Counted from the first letter of the stretch, positions 32,092-41,606 are shown. The stretch: 64,000 nucleotides of DNA from Corynebacterium sp. P4-C1 (GCF_030503595.1 NZ_CP129966.1:1860001-1924000); one strand, 5' to 3'. The notes: generated from the letters alone by a model not told the origin. Numbers and translations are program-made.

Positions 32092-34038
32092 TTAGCCCTC
32101 TTCACTGAACTGGGACTGGTTCAGTTCGAAGTAGGTACCTCGCCGGGCAAGGAGCTCCTCGTGGGTTCCCTGCGCGGCGATTTTTCCGTTCTGCATGACG
32201 ATGATGAGGTCGGCGTCGCGGATCGTCGACAAGCGGTGCGCGATGACGAAGCTGGTGCGTTGGCTGCGCAGCGCGTTCATCGCCTTCTGGACAAGAACCT
32301 CGGTGCGGGTGTCCACGGACGAGGTCGCCTCGTCGAGGATGAGCAGAGCCGGCTGGGAGAGGAATGCGCGGGCGATGGTGATCAGCTGGCGCTCACCCGC
32401 GGAAATAGAGCCGCCGTCTTGGTCGATCTCCGTTGCGTAGCCGTCGGGTAGCGAGCGCACGAAGCGGTCGACGCAGGTTGCTTGCGCGGCGGCAATGACC
32501 TCGTCGTCGGTGGCGTCGAGCCGGCCGTAGCGGATGTTCTCCATGATCGTGCCTTTGAACAACACGGCATCCTGGAGGACCATGCCGATGTTGGAGCGCA
32601 GCTGTGCGCGGCTCATCTCGCGGATATCCGTGCCGTCCAGGCGGATCGCGCCACTGTCGACCTCGTAGAAGCGCATGAGAAGGTTGACCAGGGTGGTTTT
32701 GCCGGCACCCGTGGGGCCCACGATGGCGGCGGTCTGCCCCGGCTGGACGCGCAGCGAGAGGTCCTCGATGAGCGGGACATCGGGGGAGTAGGAGAAGTCC
32801 ACGTGGTCGAACTCGACGAGCCCGCGCGTGGTGCCCGTTGTGGCGGCCGCGGTGTCTTGCTCCTCCTCTTCAGCATCGAGCAGCTCGAAGACGCGTTCCG
32901 CGGACGCGACACCGGACTGCAGCATCTGCATCATGCCGGCGACTTCGCCGAGCGGCTGGTTCATCTGGCGGGAGTACTGGATGAAAGCGGTGGCGTCGCC
33001 GAGCGTGATGGAGCCGGAAGCGACTTTCAGGCCGCCGAGCACAGCGATCGCCACATAGGACAAGGAACCGATGAACTGCATGATCGGGTGCATCGAGTTG
33101 GCCAGGAACTGAGCTTTCTGCGCCGCGGCGGCGAGTTCCTCGTTGCGTTCGTCGAACTGCTCCCGGATCTCTGCCGAGCGGCCGAAGATCCTCGCAACGT
33201 CGTGGCCGGTGAAGGCTTCCTCCACGTGCCCGTTCAGGTCGCCGGTGGCTTTCCACTGGGTGACGAATTCCTTCTGGGAGCGGGTGCCCACCAAGCCCAT
33301 GACGGCACCGGTCAGCGGGATTGCCAGCAGGGCGACGACGGCGAGCTGCCACGAGATGGCGAACATCATGACGATGATGCCGGCGAGGGTGAGGACCGCG
33401 TTGAACAGCATCGAGAGCGATTGCTGGAGCGCCTGCTGGATGTTGTCCACGTCGTTTGTCGTGCGGCTCATGACGTCGCCGCGTTGACGCGAATCGAAGT
33501 AAGACAGCGGCAGGCGGTGGATCTTCGCCTCCACCCCCTCGCGCAGCGTGTAGACGGCGCGCATGGTCAGTTTGTTCAGGATCGCGCCCTGGGCCCACAT
33601 GAGCAGGGCGGCGGCCAGGTAGAACGCCAGCACCGCGATGATGAGACCGCGGAGCCGGTCGAAGTCGATGCCGTGGCCCGGGTTTAAATCCATCGCCGCG
33701 GCCATGTCGGCGAAACGGTCCTGGCCCGCCGCGCGTAGACCATCGACCGCTTGCTCGGCGGTGGTGCCCTCCGGCAGCTGCTTGGACACGACTCCGCTGA
33801 AGATCACGTCCATCGCTCTGCCCATCACCCGCGGCGCCCAGACGGCGAGGAGGACAGAGCCCGCGTTCATCAGGAAGACGAAGATGAGCGTGATCTTGTA
33901 GGGGGCCAGCAGGCCGAGCAGGCGCTTCGCGGAGGGCCAGAACTGCTTGGCCTTCCGGGGAGCCTTATTGGAGTAGTCGTCCCCGGCCATGCTCTCTTCG
34001 TAGGCGGCCAATTGGTCGTCTGTCATCTGCTCGCTCAT
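32092..34038 (-). CDS. ABC exporter subunit with catalytic NBD (heterodimer half)
   Basis: 648 aa: N-terminal cytoplasmic extension, six-helix ABC_membrane domain, and an NBD with Walker A GPTGAGKTT (about residue 441), signature ISAGERQ (about 546) and Walker B LLILDEATSSVD with the catalytic Glu (about 566). The altered signature together with the partner's degenerate Walker B is the pattern of asymmetric exporters such as TM287/288. Likely exports a hydrophobic drug, lipid or peptide. Start overlaps the partner's stop by 4 nt (ATGA), so the two are coupled. Confidence 0.92.
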   Translation of the reverse strand: MSEQMTDDQLAAYEESMAGDDYSNKAPRKAKQFWPSAKRLLGLLAPYKITLIFVFLMNAGSVLLAVWAPRVMGRAMDVIFSGVVSKQLPEGTTAEQAVDGLRAAGQDRFADMAAAMDLNPGHGIDFDRLRGLIIAVLAFYLAAALLMWAQGAILNKLTMRAVYTLREGVEAKIHRLPLSYFDSRQRGDVMSRTTNDVDNIQQALQQSLSMLFNAVLTLAGIIVMMFAISWQLAVVALLAIPLTGAVMGLVGTRSQKEFVTQWKATGDLNGHVEEAFTGHDVARIFGRSAEIREQFDERNEELAAAAQKAQFLANSMHPIMQFIGSLSYVAIAVLGGLKVASGSITLGDATAFIQYSRQMNQPLGEVAGMMQMLQSGVASAERVFELLDAEEEEQDTAAATTGTTRGLVEFDHVDFSYSPDVPLIEDLSLRVQPGQTAAIVGPTGAGKTTLVNLLMRFYEVDSGAIRLDGTDIREMSRAQLRSNIGMVLQDAVLFKGTIMENIRYGRLDATDDEVIAAAQATCVDRFVRSLPDGYATEIDQDGGSISAGERQLITIARAFLSQPALLILDEATSSVDTRTEVLVQKAMNALRSQRTSFVIAHRLSTIRDADLIIVMQNGKIAAQGTHEELLARRGTYFELNQSQFSEEG

Positions 34039-35720
34039 GCCGTCACCGCCTTCTGGCTTGCGTCGATCTCACGGTAGGTGGAGCTTGTGCGCAGCAGCTC
34101 GTCGTGGGTTCCGCGTGCGACGATCTCGCCAGCTTCCATCACGAGAATCTGGTCCGCGTTGCTTATCGACGCCACCCGCTGCGCCACCACCAGCACCGTG
34201 GCATCCGCCGTGTAGCTGGTCATGGCCCGCTGCAGTTTGCCTTCGGTGACGGCGTCGAGGGCGGAGAACGAATCGTCGAAGAGGTAGACGTCCGGCCGTG
34301 CGACGAGCATGCGCGCAATGCACAGCCGCTGGCGCTGGCCGCCGGAGACGTTGGTGCCGCCTTGGGCGATCGGCATGTCGAGGTCCTCGACGAAGCCCGC
34401 TTGAGCGGTGCGCAGCGCCTCCCACAGCTCTTCGTCGGTGGCGTCTGGGTTGGCCACCCGGAGATTCGACGCCACTGTGCCCCGGTACAGCCACGGCTTC
34501 TGCGGGACCATGGCCACTGTGCCGTTGACGCGGATCTCCCCGGAGGTGGGGTAGTACAGCTCCGGGACGAGTCCCAGCAGCGTCGATTTTCCGGAGCCCG
34601 TCGACCCGATGACCGCGGTGACGGTGCCCGGCCGCGCGGTGAAGTCGATGTTCTTGAGCACCGGCTCCTCCGCACCCGGGTAGCGGTAGGAGACGCCGCG
34701 GAATTCGACAGTGCCCGGTTCTGAGGCAGAATCGGCGGCGCCGGACTGGGTGCGCGGCGGCTGGGCGGCTGGCTCGTAGCCCAGAACTTCGCTGATGCGG
34801 CGGCCGCACACGATTGCGCGGGGGAGCATCATGAGCATGAACACGCCCATCATCACGGCCATGAGGATCTGCATCAGGTATTGCATGAACGCGGTCAGCG
34901 AGCCGACTTCGACGAGGCCCTCGTCGACGCGGTGGCCCCCGAACCAGAGCACCGCCGCGGTGGCGAGGTTCAGGATGAGCATGATGACGGGGAACATCGT
35001 GACGAAGACGCGGCCGATATTCAGGCTCAGCTTCGTCAGGGCGGTGTTGGCGTCGGTGAAGCGCTTCGTCTCGAAGTTCTCCCGGCCGAAGGCGCGGATG
35101 ACGCGGATGCCGGCGATCTGCTCACGCAACAGGCTGTTGATTGCGTCAAGCTTCTTCTGCATCGTGCTGAAGAGCGGGATGAGGAGCGCCGCGATGATTC
35201 CGACGGTGACGGTGAGAACAAGCACTGCGACGGTGACCAGCCACGACATGCCGGCATCCTGGCGCAGCGCCATGATCACGCCGCCGACGGCCATGATCGG
35301 TGCAGCGACCATGAAGTTGAAGAACAGCAGGGTGGTCATCTGCACCTGCTGCACGTCGTTGGTCGCGCGGGTGGTCAGCGTCGCCGGGCCGAAGTGCCCC
35401 ATGTCCTCTGACGTGAACTGGTTGACCTTGTCGTACACCGCGCCGCGGATGTCGCGGCCGGTACGCATCGCCGCGGCGGAGGCGAACCACACCGCACCCA
35501 CCGCTGCAGCCACCTGGAGCAGCGACACCGCGAGCATGAGCAGGCCCACGCTCCGGATGTACGGCACGTCGGCTTTGGCCACGCCGTTGTTGATGATGTC
35601 TGCGTTCAAATCCGGCAGGTACAAGGTCGCCAGAGTCGACAGAAGTTGCAGCACGACCACCGCGGCGATCAACCCCGCGTACGGCCTGCTGAACCTCCCG
35701 GTCAGGCGGATGAGATCCAC
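34035..35720 (-). CDS. ABC exporter subunit with degenerate NBD (heterodimer half)
   Basis: 561 aa: six-helix membrane domain followed by an NBD with Walker A GSTGSGKST (about residue 373), intact signature NVSGGQRQRL (about 458) and Walker B VYLFDDSFSALD, where Asp replaces the catalytic Glu. This marks the non-hydrolysing site of a heterodimeric exporter. GTG at 35718-35720 has a GAGAGGGG ribosome binding site; the frame continues upstream to 35777 but through the leader hairpin. First gene of the exporter pair. Confidence 0.9.
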   Translation of the reverse strand: MDLIRLTGRFSRPYAGLIAAVVVLQLLSTLATLYLPDLNADIINNGVAKADVPYIRSVGLLMLAVSLLQVAAAVGAVWFASAAAMRTGRDIRGAVYDKVNQFTSEDMGHFGPATLTTRATNDVQQVQMTTLLFFNFMVAAPIMAVGGVIMALRQDAGMSWLVTVAVLVLTVTVGIIAALLIPLFSTMQKKLDAINSLLREQIAGIRVIRAFGRENFETKRFTDANTALTKLSLNIGRVFVTMFPVIMLILNLATAAVLWFGGHRVDEGLVEVGSLTAFMQYLMQILMAVMMGVFMLMMLPRAIVCGRRISEVLGYEPAAQPPRTQSGAADSASEPGTVEFRGVSYRYPGAEEPVLKNIDFTARPGTVTAVIGSTGSGKSTLLGLVPELYYPTSGEIRVNGTVAMVPQKPWLYRGTVASNLRVANPDATDEELWEALRTAQAGFVEDLDMPIAQGGTNVSGGQRQRLCIARMLVARPDVYLFDDSFSALDAVTEGKLQRAMTSYTADATVLVVAQRVASISNADQILVMEAGEIVARGTHDELLRTSSTYREIDASQKAVTA

Positions 35721-35723
35721 GAG

Positions 35724-35750
35724 TTGCCCCTCTCTTTTAGACAGGGGCAA
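35724..35750 (-). promoter_or_regulatory. Leader hairpin covering the exporter ribosome binding site
   Basis: TTGCCCCT (35724-35731) and AGGGGCAA (35743-35750) pair perfectly around 11 nt. On the mRNA strand the 3' arm contains the AGGGG that serves as ribosome binding site of the GTG at 35720, so folding could block translation. It may also be a protein operator, since a TAGTAT -10-like element lies at its upstream edge. Confidence 0.5.
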
Positions 35751-35762
35751 TACTAAACCTTG

Positions 35763-35779
35763 CGGTGAAAATTTCACCG
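35763..35779. promoter_or_regulatory. 17-nt palindrome upstream of the ABC exporter
   Basis: CGGTGAAAATTTCACCG, perfect 8-nt arms around one base, about 45 bp before the exporter start and 15 bp after the end of the DUF418 gene. Suitable as an operator for a dimeric repressor; no regulator gene is adjacent. Confidence 0.45.
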
Positions 35780-35794
35780 TCCGGTGCTGCTACC

Positions 35795-37030
35795 TCAGCG
35801 AACAGGTGTGGAGCAGACTTGCTCGTAGTGGTCCGGCAAGCCGTTCTTGCCGTAGGACAGGCGGCGATGGAGCCACTCGAAAGGACCAGGTTTGCCTGCC
35901 TTCTCCAAGGCCCACGCACCAGCGACCGTAGCCAGCCAGACGAGCAGCGCCCACCCAAGCTTGCCCGCAATGGTGGCATCCCGTGTGATCCACCAGAACG
36001 CGGGCTGCGTGGTCAGCATGAACAGGATCGTTTGCCCCAGGTAGCCGCTCATGGATCTCTTGCCGAGCGCGATGAACGGTTCGAGGGCGGGAGGAAGCGC
36101 GCCCCCGGCGTCGATACGCGTCTGCAGAGGCTGGCATACTAGGGCGATCGCGGCGAGAATGCCGGGCCCCGTGAGCAGCCCGAGCGAATGGTTCGCATCG
36201 GTGAGACCGGCTGCCCAGCCGGGGCCGAGAACGCCGATCTCCGCGAAGCCCCACGGGATCCCGATGGCAGGAATGAGCACTGCTGCAAGGAGCGCCCATG
36301 CGCGAAACATCGTGCGGTTCGCAGGCAGATCGCCGAAGACTTTGCGGCGGCCCCAGATGAAGCCGACGATGACGAGTGGCAAGAAGGACATCATCTCAAT
36401 CGCCGCAAGCGCGGGGTACATCATGACAACGGAGATGCCGTTCGACATGCGCTCACCGAGATCGGTGATCCGGGCGGGTTCTCCGCCGACGGGTTCCTGA
36501 GTTGTGCCGAACGCGGCGATAATGCCGGGGGCACGGGCCGCTGCTTGGACGGCGAACACCGTGCCCGCGAGAATATAGAGTGCGCGGTCACTCCAACCAA
36601 TGACAAGACACAGCAGCAATGCCGCGATGCCGTAGGCGGTCATGATGTCGTTGGTGAAAAACAGCGTCTTGTGGATGAGCCCAAAGAGAAACAGGAATCC
36701 GTAGCGGCGTGCCAGTACCTTGCGGCGCGCCCGCAACGGGTACCCGCGCCGGGCCAGGCTGGCAAAGATCATGCCCACTCCGACACCGAGCAAGGTGGCG
36801 AACATGGGCAGGCCGCGCACGTGCACGAAAAGCGTCTCGAAGAAGACCAGTGCCTTTTCGAGCACGGTCCCGGCACCGTTGTAGCCGCCGAGGCCTGCGG
36901 CGTGGTCGACTTTTTCCGCCGGATCCCAGTCCGTGACCATATTGGCCATCGCGATACCGACGAGGGCGAGCCCCCGAGCCAGGTCAGGGGCGATGAAACG
37001 TCGACGGGAAGCGGTGAATGCTCCAGCCAT
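35795..37030 (-). CDS. DUF418 family membrane protein
   Basis: 411 aa with about ten helices. Family features: FIAPDLARGLALVGIAMANM near the N terminus (heparan-alpha-glucosaminide acetyltransferase/DUF418 start), RYGFLFLFGLIHKTLFFTNDIM, and the C-terminal GKRSMSGYLGQTILFMLTT. DUF418 proteins are related to acyltransferase-like membrane proteins but have no agreed function. Its ATG is 2 bp from the end of the ABC permease gene, so it belongs to the two-component/ABC operon. Confidence 0.85.
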   Translation of the reverse strand: MAGAFTASRRRFIAPDLARGLALVGIAMANMVTDWDPAEKVDHAAGLGGYNGAGTVLEKALVFFETLFVHVRGLPMFATLLGVGVGMIFASLARRGYPLRARRKVLARRYGFLFLFGLIHKTLFFTNDIMTAYGIAALLLCLVIGWSDRALYILAGTVFAVQAAARAPGIIAAFGTTQEPVGGEPARITDLGERMSNGISVVMMYPALAAIEMMSFLPLVIVGFIWGRRKVFGDLPANRTMFRAWALLAAVLIPAIGIPWGFAEIGVLGPGWAAGLTDANHSLGLLTGPGILAAIALVCQPLQTRIDAGGALPPALEPFIALGKRSMSGYLGQTILFMLTTQPAFWWITRDATIAGKLGWALLVWLATVAGAWALEKAGKPGPFEWLHRRLSYGKNGLPDHYEQVCSTPVR

Positions 37031-37032
37031 TC

Positions 37033-37728
37033 TTACTTCACCGCCCGTCGATGCGCGGTGGCGTAGGCCACCGCAGCGAGAGCAGCAACCCAGATCACGA
37101 GCGTGATCGCACCTGTAGTACCGTTAGTGACCGCTCCGCCAGGCAGAATGTTGAGAATCGCGTTCGCCCACGGCTGGTTGACTGCCCCGAGAGCGGTCTC
37201 CACGATCCACGACTCGACGACCCACACGAAAAAGGAGGCTGTGCCGGAACCGAGAGCCACTGCGGACAGCGCCGCGAGTAGCGGGTAGACGATCCAGAGC
37301 TTTGCTTGGGCCAGGACCATCGACGTGCTCTCTGCTCCCATTGCGGCGATCCCGTCGACGAACATGTGCGAGCCGCCGATTCCGATGCCCGACGCGATGA
37401 ACGCGGTCAGAGTGCACGCGAGGGCGGCCACTCCCACGCGGCATGCGAGTTCTTTGCCACGGTGGTTCGAAGCGAGGTAGGCATACCCGATCGTGCCTCG
37501 CGAATGTGCGCCACCGGCGGGAAACGCACCGGCGGCGAGAGCGACAGGAAGCATGAAGCTCGCCGGGATAAGCAGCATTGCCGGGTCAATGGTGTTTGTG
37601 CCGTTTGGGCCGAGCAGCGCGGCAACCATGATCGGCCCGGCGATCAGTGCCGCAGCAATGAATGCGAGAAGAAGGCCGGTGGAAGGGCGGGAAAAGATCT
37701 CGCGGCATGTAGCTTTCAGTGTGTTCAT
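37033..37728 (-). CDS. ABC transporter permease
   Basis: 231 aa with six helices, no signature domain. The pattern (TGLLLAFIAAALIAGPIMVAALL, then a soluble loop and GTIGYAYLAS, further helices) fits ABC-2-type permeases partnered with BcrA-type ATPases. Its ATG overlaps the TGA of the ATPase gene by 4 nt. It forms a transporter with that ATPase; substrate unknown, peptide antibiotic or lipid is usual for such systems next to a NarL-type two-component pair. Confidence 0.8.
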   Translation of the reverse strand: MNTLKATCREIFSRPSTGLLLAFIAAALIAGPIMVAALLGPNGTNTIDPAMLLIPASFMLPVALAAGAFPAGGAHSRGTIGYAYLASNHRGKELACRVGVAALACTLTAFIASGIGIGGSHMFVDGIAAMGAESTSMVLAQAKLWIVYPLLAALSAVALGSGTASFFVWVVESWIVETALGAVNQPWANAILNILPGGAVTNGTTGAITLVIWVAALAAVAYATAHRRAVK

Positions 37729-38600
37729 CGGTTCGTCTCCTTTGCGCGGTGGTTGGTGGAATCGAGGAAGACATCTTCCAGGCTGCGTCTCGTTTCTTGG
37801 AGCGAGTACACGGTCACGCCCGCGCGTTGGGCGGTCTCGCCGACATCGCGCGGCGTGGCGTTGTCGACGATGACGGTCTCGCCGACAATCTGGCCTCCCG
37901 TGGCTTGTGCGAGCCGCGCCGGGTCGCTGCAGAGCGCTTCAACGCGGTGTGATCCGAGGAAGTCGTCGAGATCTCCTTCGCCGACGAGGGATCCGTTGTC
38001 GATGACGACGAGACGGTCGGCAGTCAGCTGCATTTCGCTCATCAGGTGCGAGGAAACTACGACTGCCCGGCCGTCGGCTGCCATCTGCCGGATACGTCCG
38101 CGCATCCAGGCCACGCCCTGGGGGTCGAGTCCGTTGACTGGCTCGTCGAGGATGACGTTCGCTGGGTCCCCGATCAAGGCGGAGGCGACTCCAAGGCGTT
38201 GGCGCATGCCGAGGGAGTAATTTTTCACCTTCCGGGTCGCCGCGTTGGTGAGGCCGAACGCCTCCAAGGACTCGTCGGCGAGGGACGCGGGAACACCCGC
38301 GTAGTCGGCCACCATTTTCAGGTGAGCGCGGCCCGTCATGTGCGGCGCGATCCATTCCGGGTTGAGTAGTGCACCGACGGATCGGGCGGGATGGGGGAGG
38401 GAGCGGAAAGGGGTGCCGTCGATAAGCGCTGTGCCCTCGTCGGGCGATTCAAGCCCGACGACCATGCGCAATGTCGTGGACTTCCCGGACCCATTCGGGC
38501 CGAGGAAGCCTGTGACTGCGCCATCGGGGGCGGTGAAACTGAGAGCGTCGACAGCTGTTGAGCGCGAATACCGTTTGGTCAAACTTTGAACGTTGATCAT
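37725..38600 (-). CDS. ABC transporter ATP-binding protein (BcrA/CcmA type)
   Basis: 291 aa. Walker A GPNGSGKSTTLR near residue 40, Q-loop region, signature NYSLGMRQRLG, Walker B NVILDEPVNGLDPQG and an H-loop in AVVVSSHLMSEM. The C-terminal domain after residue 220 is typical of drug-export ATPases. Start at 38598-38600 (MINVQSLTKRY). It follows the response regulator gene by 87 bp and is coupled to the permease, so the two-component system probably controls this transporter. Confidence 0.9.
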   Translation of the reverse strand: MINVQSLTKRYSRSTAVDALSFTAPDGAVTGFLGPNGSGKSTTLRMVVGLESPDEGTALIDGTPFRSLPHPARSVGALLNPEWIAPHMTGRAHLKMVADYAGVPASLADESLEAFGLTNAATRKVKNYSLGMRQRLGVASALIGDPANVILDEPVNGLDPQGVAWMRGRIRQMAADGRAVVVSSHLMSEMQLTADRLVVIDNGSLVGEGDLDDFLGSHRVEALCSDPARLAQATGGQIVGETVIVDNATPRDVGETAQRAGVTVYSLQETRRSLEDVFLDSTNHRAKETNR

Positions 38601-38687
38601 GGTTTCGATATTCGCGCTGCCGAGCTGGGAAAACGTCGGTCTGCGGGTGTATATCCGGGCGTACACCTCAGGGTGTACGCGGCATGC

Positions 38688-39350
38688 CTAGTGGCCGAGC
38701 AACTCGCTCGTGCCCACCACACCAGCGCGGAAGGCGAAGAGAACAGCGTGCACGCGGTCGCGTGAATCCGTTTTGAACAGGATGCGGTGCACGTGCGTTT
38801 TCACGGTGGCGGGAGAGAGCGTCTCCGCGGTGGCGATCTCCTCGTTGGAGTAGCCGAGCGCAACAAGCCGGAGAATTTCCACTTCGCGGGGTGTCAGCTG
38901 CTCGAGCATCGTCTCATTGCGCATGGCCTCTTGCTGCTCAGGTGCGTGCGCCGCGCCGATGACGTACTTGGTCACCTTGGGGGCGAGCACCGCGTCGCCG
39001 CCGTGAACGATTCGGATCGCTTCGAGCAGCTCGTCAGGGTCGGAGTCTTTGAGCAAGAAGCCGGAAGCGCCAGCTTCGAGGGCACCGAGAACGAGATCGC
39101 GGTCGTCGAAGGTGGTCAACATGATCACTCGGGTATGGGGCTGTTCCTCCAGTAACGAGCTGCAGGCGGTGATGCCGTCGGTGCCAGGCATTCGGATGTC
39201 CAGCAGCACGATGTCGGCGTTGCTCTGCCCGAGCACACCCGTTCCATCGCTGGCCTGCCACACCACTTCCATGTCGGGCTGCGAGTTGACCAGCATGGAA
39301 AAACCGGCGCGAACAAGGGGTTGATCGTCGACAAGCGCAACGGTGATCAT
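38688..39350 (-). CDS. NarL/LuxR-family response regulator
   Basis: 220 aa. Receiver domain with VALVDDQPLVRAGF and the phosphoacceptor Asp51 in LLDIRMPGTDG; C-terminal LuxR helix-turn-helix (LTPREVEILRLVALGYSNEEIATAETLSPATVKTHVHRI). Coupled to the kinase gene by an ATGA overlap. Likely activates the downstream ABC transporter genes in response to envelope or antibiotic stress; the signal is unknown. Confidence 0.94.
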   Translation of the reverse strand: MITVALVDDQPLVRAGFSMLVNSQPDMEVVWQASDGTGVLGQSNADIVLLDIRMPGTDGITACSSLLEEQPHTRVIMLTTFDDRDLVLGALEAGASGFLLKDSDPDELLEAIRIVHGGDAVLAPKVTKYVIGAAHAPEQQEAMRNETMLEQLTPREVEILRLVALGYSNEEIATAETLSPATVKTHVHRILFKTDSRDRVHAVLFAFRAGVVGTSELLGH

Positions 39351-40519
39351 CGCGGAACCTCCACTTCAAGGACGAACGATCCGTCCGAATCAGCAATACG
39401 CACCCGGCCGCCGTGCGCGGCTACCCGCTCGCGGATGCCGACCAACCCGAACCCGTCGCTTTCTTGCTTGCTTATCGATGCCGGGTTCGCAGCCACGACC
39501 ACCACCTCTTTCGCATTCGTCGAAAAAACGATTGAGCCTGTTTGCTCCGACGCATGGCGCAGCATGTTCGTCACCACCTCTTGGCAAATGCGGTAGAGGG
39601 TGAACTGAGTGAGGGCAGGCAGATCCTCCGGAAGCGTGTCGAAGCCGTCCACTGTGAGGTCGAGCCCCCGGGCCCGGGCATCGGCGAACAAGTCTTCGAA
39701 ATCGCGCCGTCCGGGCGTCGCGCCCGCGGGGTGGCTATAATCCTCCTCGCGTAACACGCTAAGCAAGCCGCGCATTTGGGACAGGGCAGTGCGGGATTCC
39801 TCGCTGATTGTTTCGAGTGCTTCTTGTGCTTCGGCGGGGTTGGAGGCGGCAGCGTACCGGGCGCCGTCGGCAAGCGCGGTGATGCCCGCGAGTGAATGAG
39901 CGACAATGTCGTGCATTTCCCGAGCGATTTGGGTCCGCTCACGGACGTGGGCGAACTCGATCCGCTGTTTGAGCTCGTCAATGCGGTCGCGGCGCTGGCG
40001 AACTTGGGCACCGAGAAGGAAGAAAAACCCCAGCACGAGCCACGCGACGACAACAGATGCCACGGCGCTGAGCAGAGAGCGGGTGGCAGGAAGCGCGTTG
40101 AGGTCCAGCGCCTCGTGCCAGTGCATGAGCTGCTCTGCCGCCGTGATGCCGAGAATCCACGCCGCAGTCCACGGCCGGAGTCGCGGCGGCAAACGATACG
40201 AGGTCACGAATGCCGCCAGACAGACCGGTACTGTCCAATACAAAGGCACGCTCAGAGAGGGAATAGCCAACGACAGCGTGGCGCATCCAGCGACTGCAAT
40301 CACCGACCACAGCGGCCGATCCCGATACAGCACGCACCCCACCCCGCACACGACGAGGAGAACCGTGCCCGCCGCGACCGCTGGGGCGGGCACCGCCTGA
40401 CCGTGCGACTGCACCGTAATCCAGTCGAAGCAGAAAAATACCGTAATCAGGGCAATTGCAAGCCATGCAAAGATGCGCCGCGAATCCCCCGCGCGTGTGT
40501 TTCCTGCTGCTCGAACCAT
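39347..40519 (-). CDS. Sensor histidine kinase (HisKA_3, DesK/NarX type)
   Basis: 390 aa. Five to six N-terminal helices with very short loops, so an intramembrane-sensing kinase; then the dimerisation helix with phosphoacceptor His in REMHDIVAHSLAGI (about residue 203) and a HATPase_c domain with VTNMLRHA (N box) and DGFGLVGIRERVAAHGG (G box). Start at ATG 40517-40519 (MVRAAGNTRA); the open frame before it is spurious. Cognate regulator is encoded directly after it. Confidence 0.9.
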   Translation of the reverse strand: MVRAAGNTRAGDSRRIFAWLAIALITVFFCFDWITVQSHGQAVPAPAVAAGTVLLVVCGVGCVLYRDRPLWSVIAVAGCATLSLAIPSLSVPLYWTVPVCLAAFVTSYRLPPRLRPWTAAWILGITAAEQLMHWHEALDLNALPATRSLLSAVASVVVAWLVLGFFFLLGAQVRQRRDRIDELKQRIEFAHVRERTQIAREMHDIVAHSLAGITALADGARYAAASNPAEAQEALETISEESRTALSQMRGLLSVLREEDYSHPAGATPGRRDFEDLFADARARGLDLTVDGFDTLPEDLPALTQFTLYRICQEVVTNMLRHASEQTGSIVFSTNAKEVVVVAANPASISKQESDGFGLVGIRERVAAHGGRVRIADSDGSFVLEVEVPR

Positions 40520-40658
40520 GGGGACAACAATAGGTCCCCGACGGAACAGTCGGCAGCGCCCGTGCAATCCCCAGCAAGGACATCCGTGAGGCGGACGAGA
40601 TCGATCCTGTGACGGGATCAGCCTACAGCGGGGGGACGGGACGCCGATAAGCGTGCTT

Positions 40659-41606
40659 TTAGCTCTGCCAGCGATCGTCCGGGCCGGTCTTGCGGTCGGC
40701 GTAGCGCTTCTTTGCGCTGTCGTAGTCTTCTTCCGGCAGCTGGTAGAAGAAGACACGCGGCATGACTGCCTCGGAGTTCTCCAGGTACGTGGTGACGAAT
40801 TTGTCCACGTCCTCGCGCTCGGTGGATTTCTTGTTCACGTAGATGAACAGGGGACGCGAGAGCGGGTAGTTGCCTTTCTTCGTCTCCTCAGCCGTCGGGG
40901 CTATACCGTCGATATTCACGTTGTCGATGAACTTCTGGTACTCATCCTCGGTGGCCAGATAGTTGCCGATGCCCATGAAGGACAGGGCGTTCTCATCCTC
41001 GGAGACCCACCGGGACAACTCCTGGATGTCGTCGGTCGCCTCGTAATCGTCGCGGATCTCATCGCCTTGGAGGACAAGCGCTTTGAACACGCCGAGGGTA
41101 CCGGAGCCATCGGGGCGGCCGTAGAGCTTGATCTCCTCGTCCGGCCAGGACGGGTCGATATCGGACCACTTGGTCACTGGGGAGTCCTTGGACCAGATGT
41201 CGTGCAGCTGGTCGATGGTCAGGTCGGCGGCGAAGTCGTTGTCGCGGTGCTTCACAATGGTGATGGCATCGAGGCCGATCGGCAGCTCAATGTATTCGAC
41301 CTTGTTGTCGGCGCACTGCTTCTGAAAGTCGACGGGGGCGCCCGAACCGGGAATGGCCACGGAGGCATCGTTGATATCGGCTTCGCCGTTGCAGAACTTC
41401 TCGAAACCGTCGGTCGAGCCGATGGCCTCGACGTTGACGTCGAAGTCGTAGCGGTTGGCCATGTAAGAGGTGATCGGTTCCACGGTGGCGGAACCGGTGG
41501 CCTGGATCGCGTCTTCGCTGGGGGAGTTGGTCGAGGAACAACCGACGGCGAATACGGAGACTGCCGCCAGGATGGATGCGGTGAGGGCCTTGCGCGTCTT
41601 AATCAT
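40659..41606 (-). CDS. PstS-like phosphate-binding lipoprotein (no PstCAB nearby)
   Basis: 315 aa. Signal peptide with lipobox (SVFAVGCSS), then the PstS/PBP-like_2 fold: QATGSATVEPITSYM near the mature N terminus, EAIGSTDGFEKFCNGEADINDAS and GRPDGSGTLGVFKALVL, which line the phosphate site. It would bind phosphate at the outer membrane face. It overlaps the upstream acidic protein gene by 8 bp and is third in the nptA operon. The canonical partners PstC, PstA and PstB are not in this window. Confidence 0.85.
   Translation of the reverse strand: MIKTRKALTASILAAVSVFAVGCSSTNSPSEDAIQATGSATVEPITSYMANRYDFDVNVEAIGSTDGFEKFCNGEADINDASVAIPGSGAPVDFQKQCADNKVEYIELPIGLDAITIVKHRDNDFAADLTIDQLHDIWSKDSPVTKWSDIDPSWPDEEIKLYGRPDGSGTLGVFKALVLQGDEIRDDYEATDDIQELSRWVSEDENALSFMGIGNYLATEDEYQKFIDNVNIDGIAPTAEETKKGNYPLSRPLFIYVNKKSTEREDVDKFVTTYLENSEAVMPRVFFYQLPEEDYDSAKKRYADRKTGPDDRWQS

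Noticed and set aside
35721..35777. Upstream N-terminal extension of the ABC exporter subunit (MKFSPQG...)
   Set aside because: The GTG at 35720 has a proper ribosome binding site; the extension reads through the leader hairpin and palindrome.
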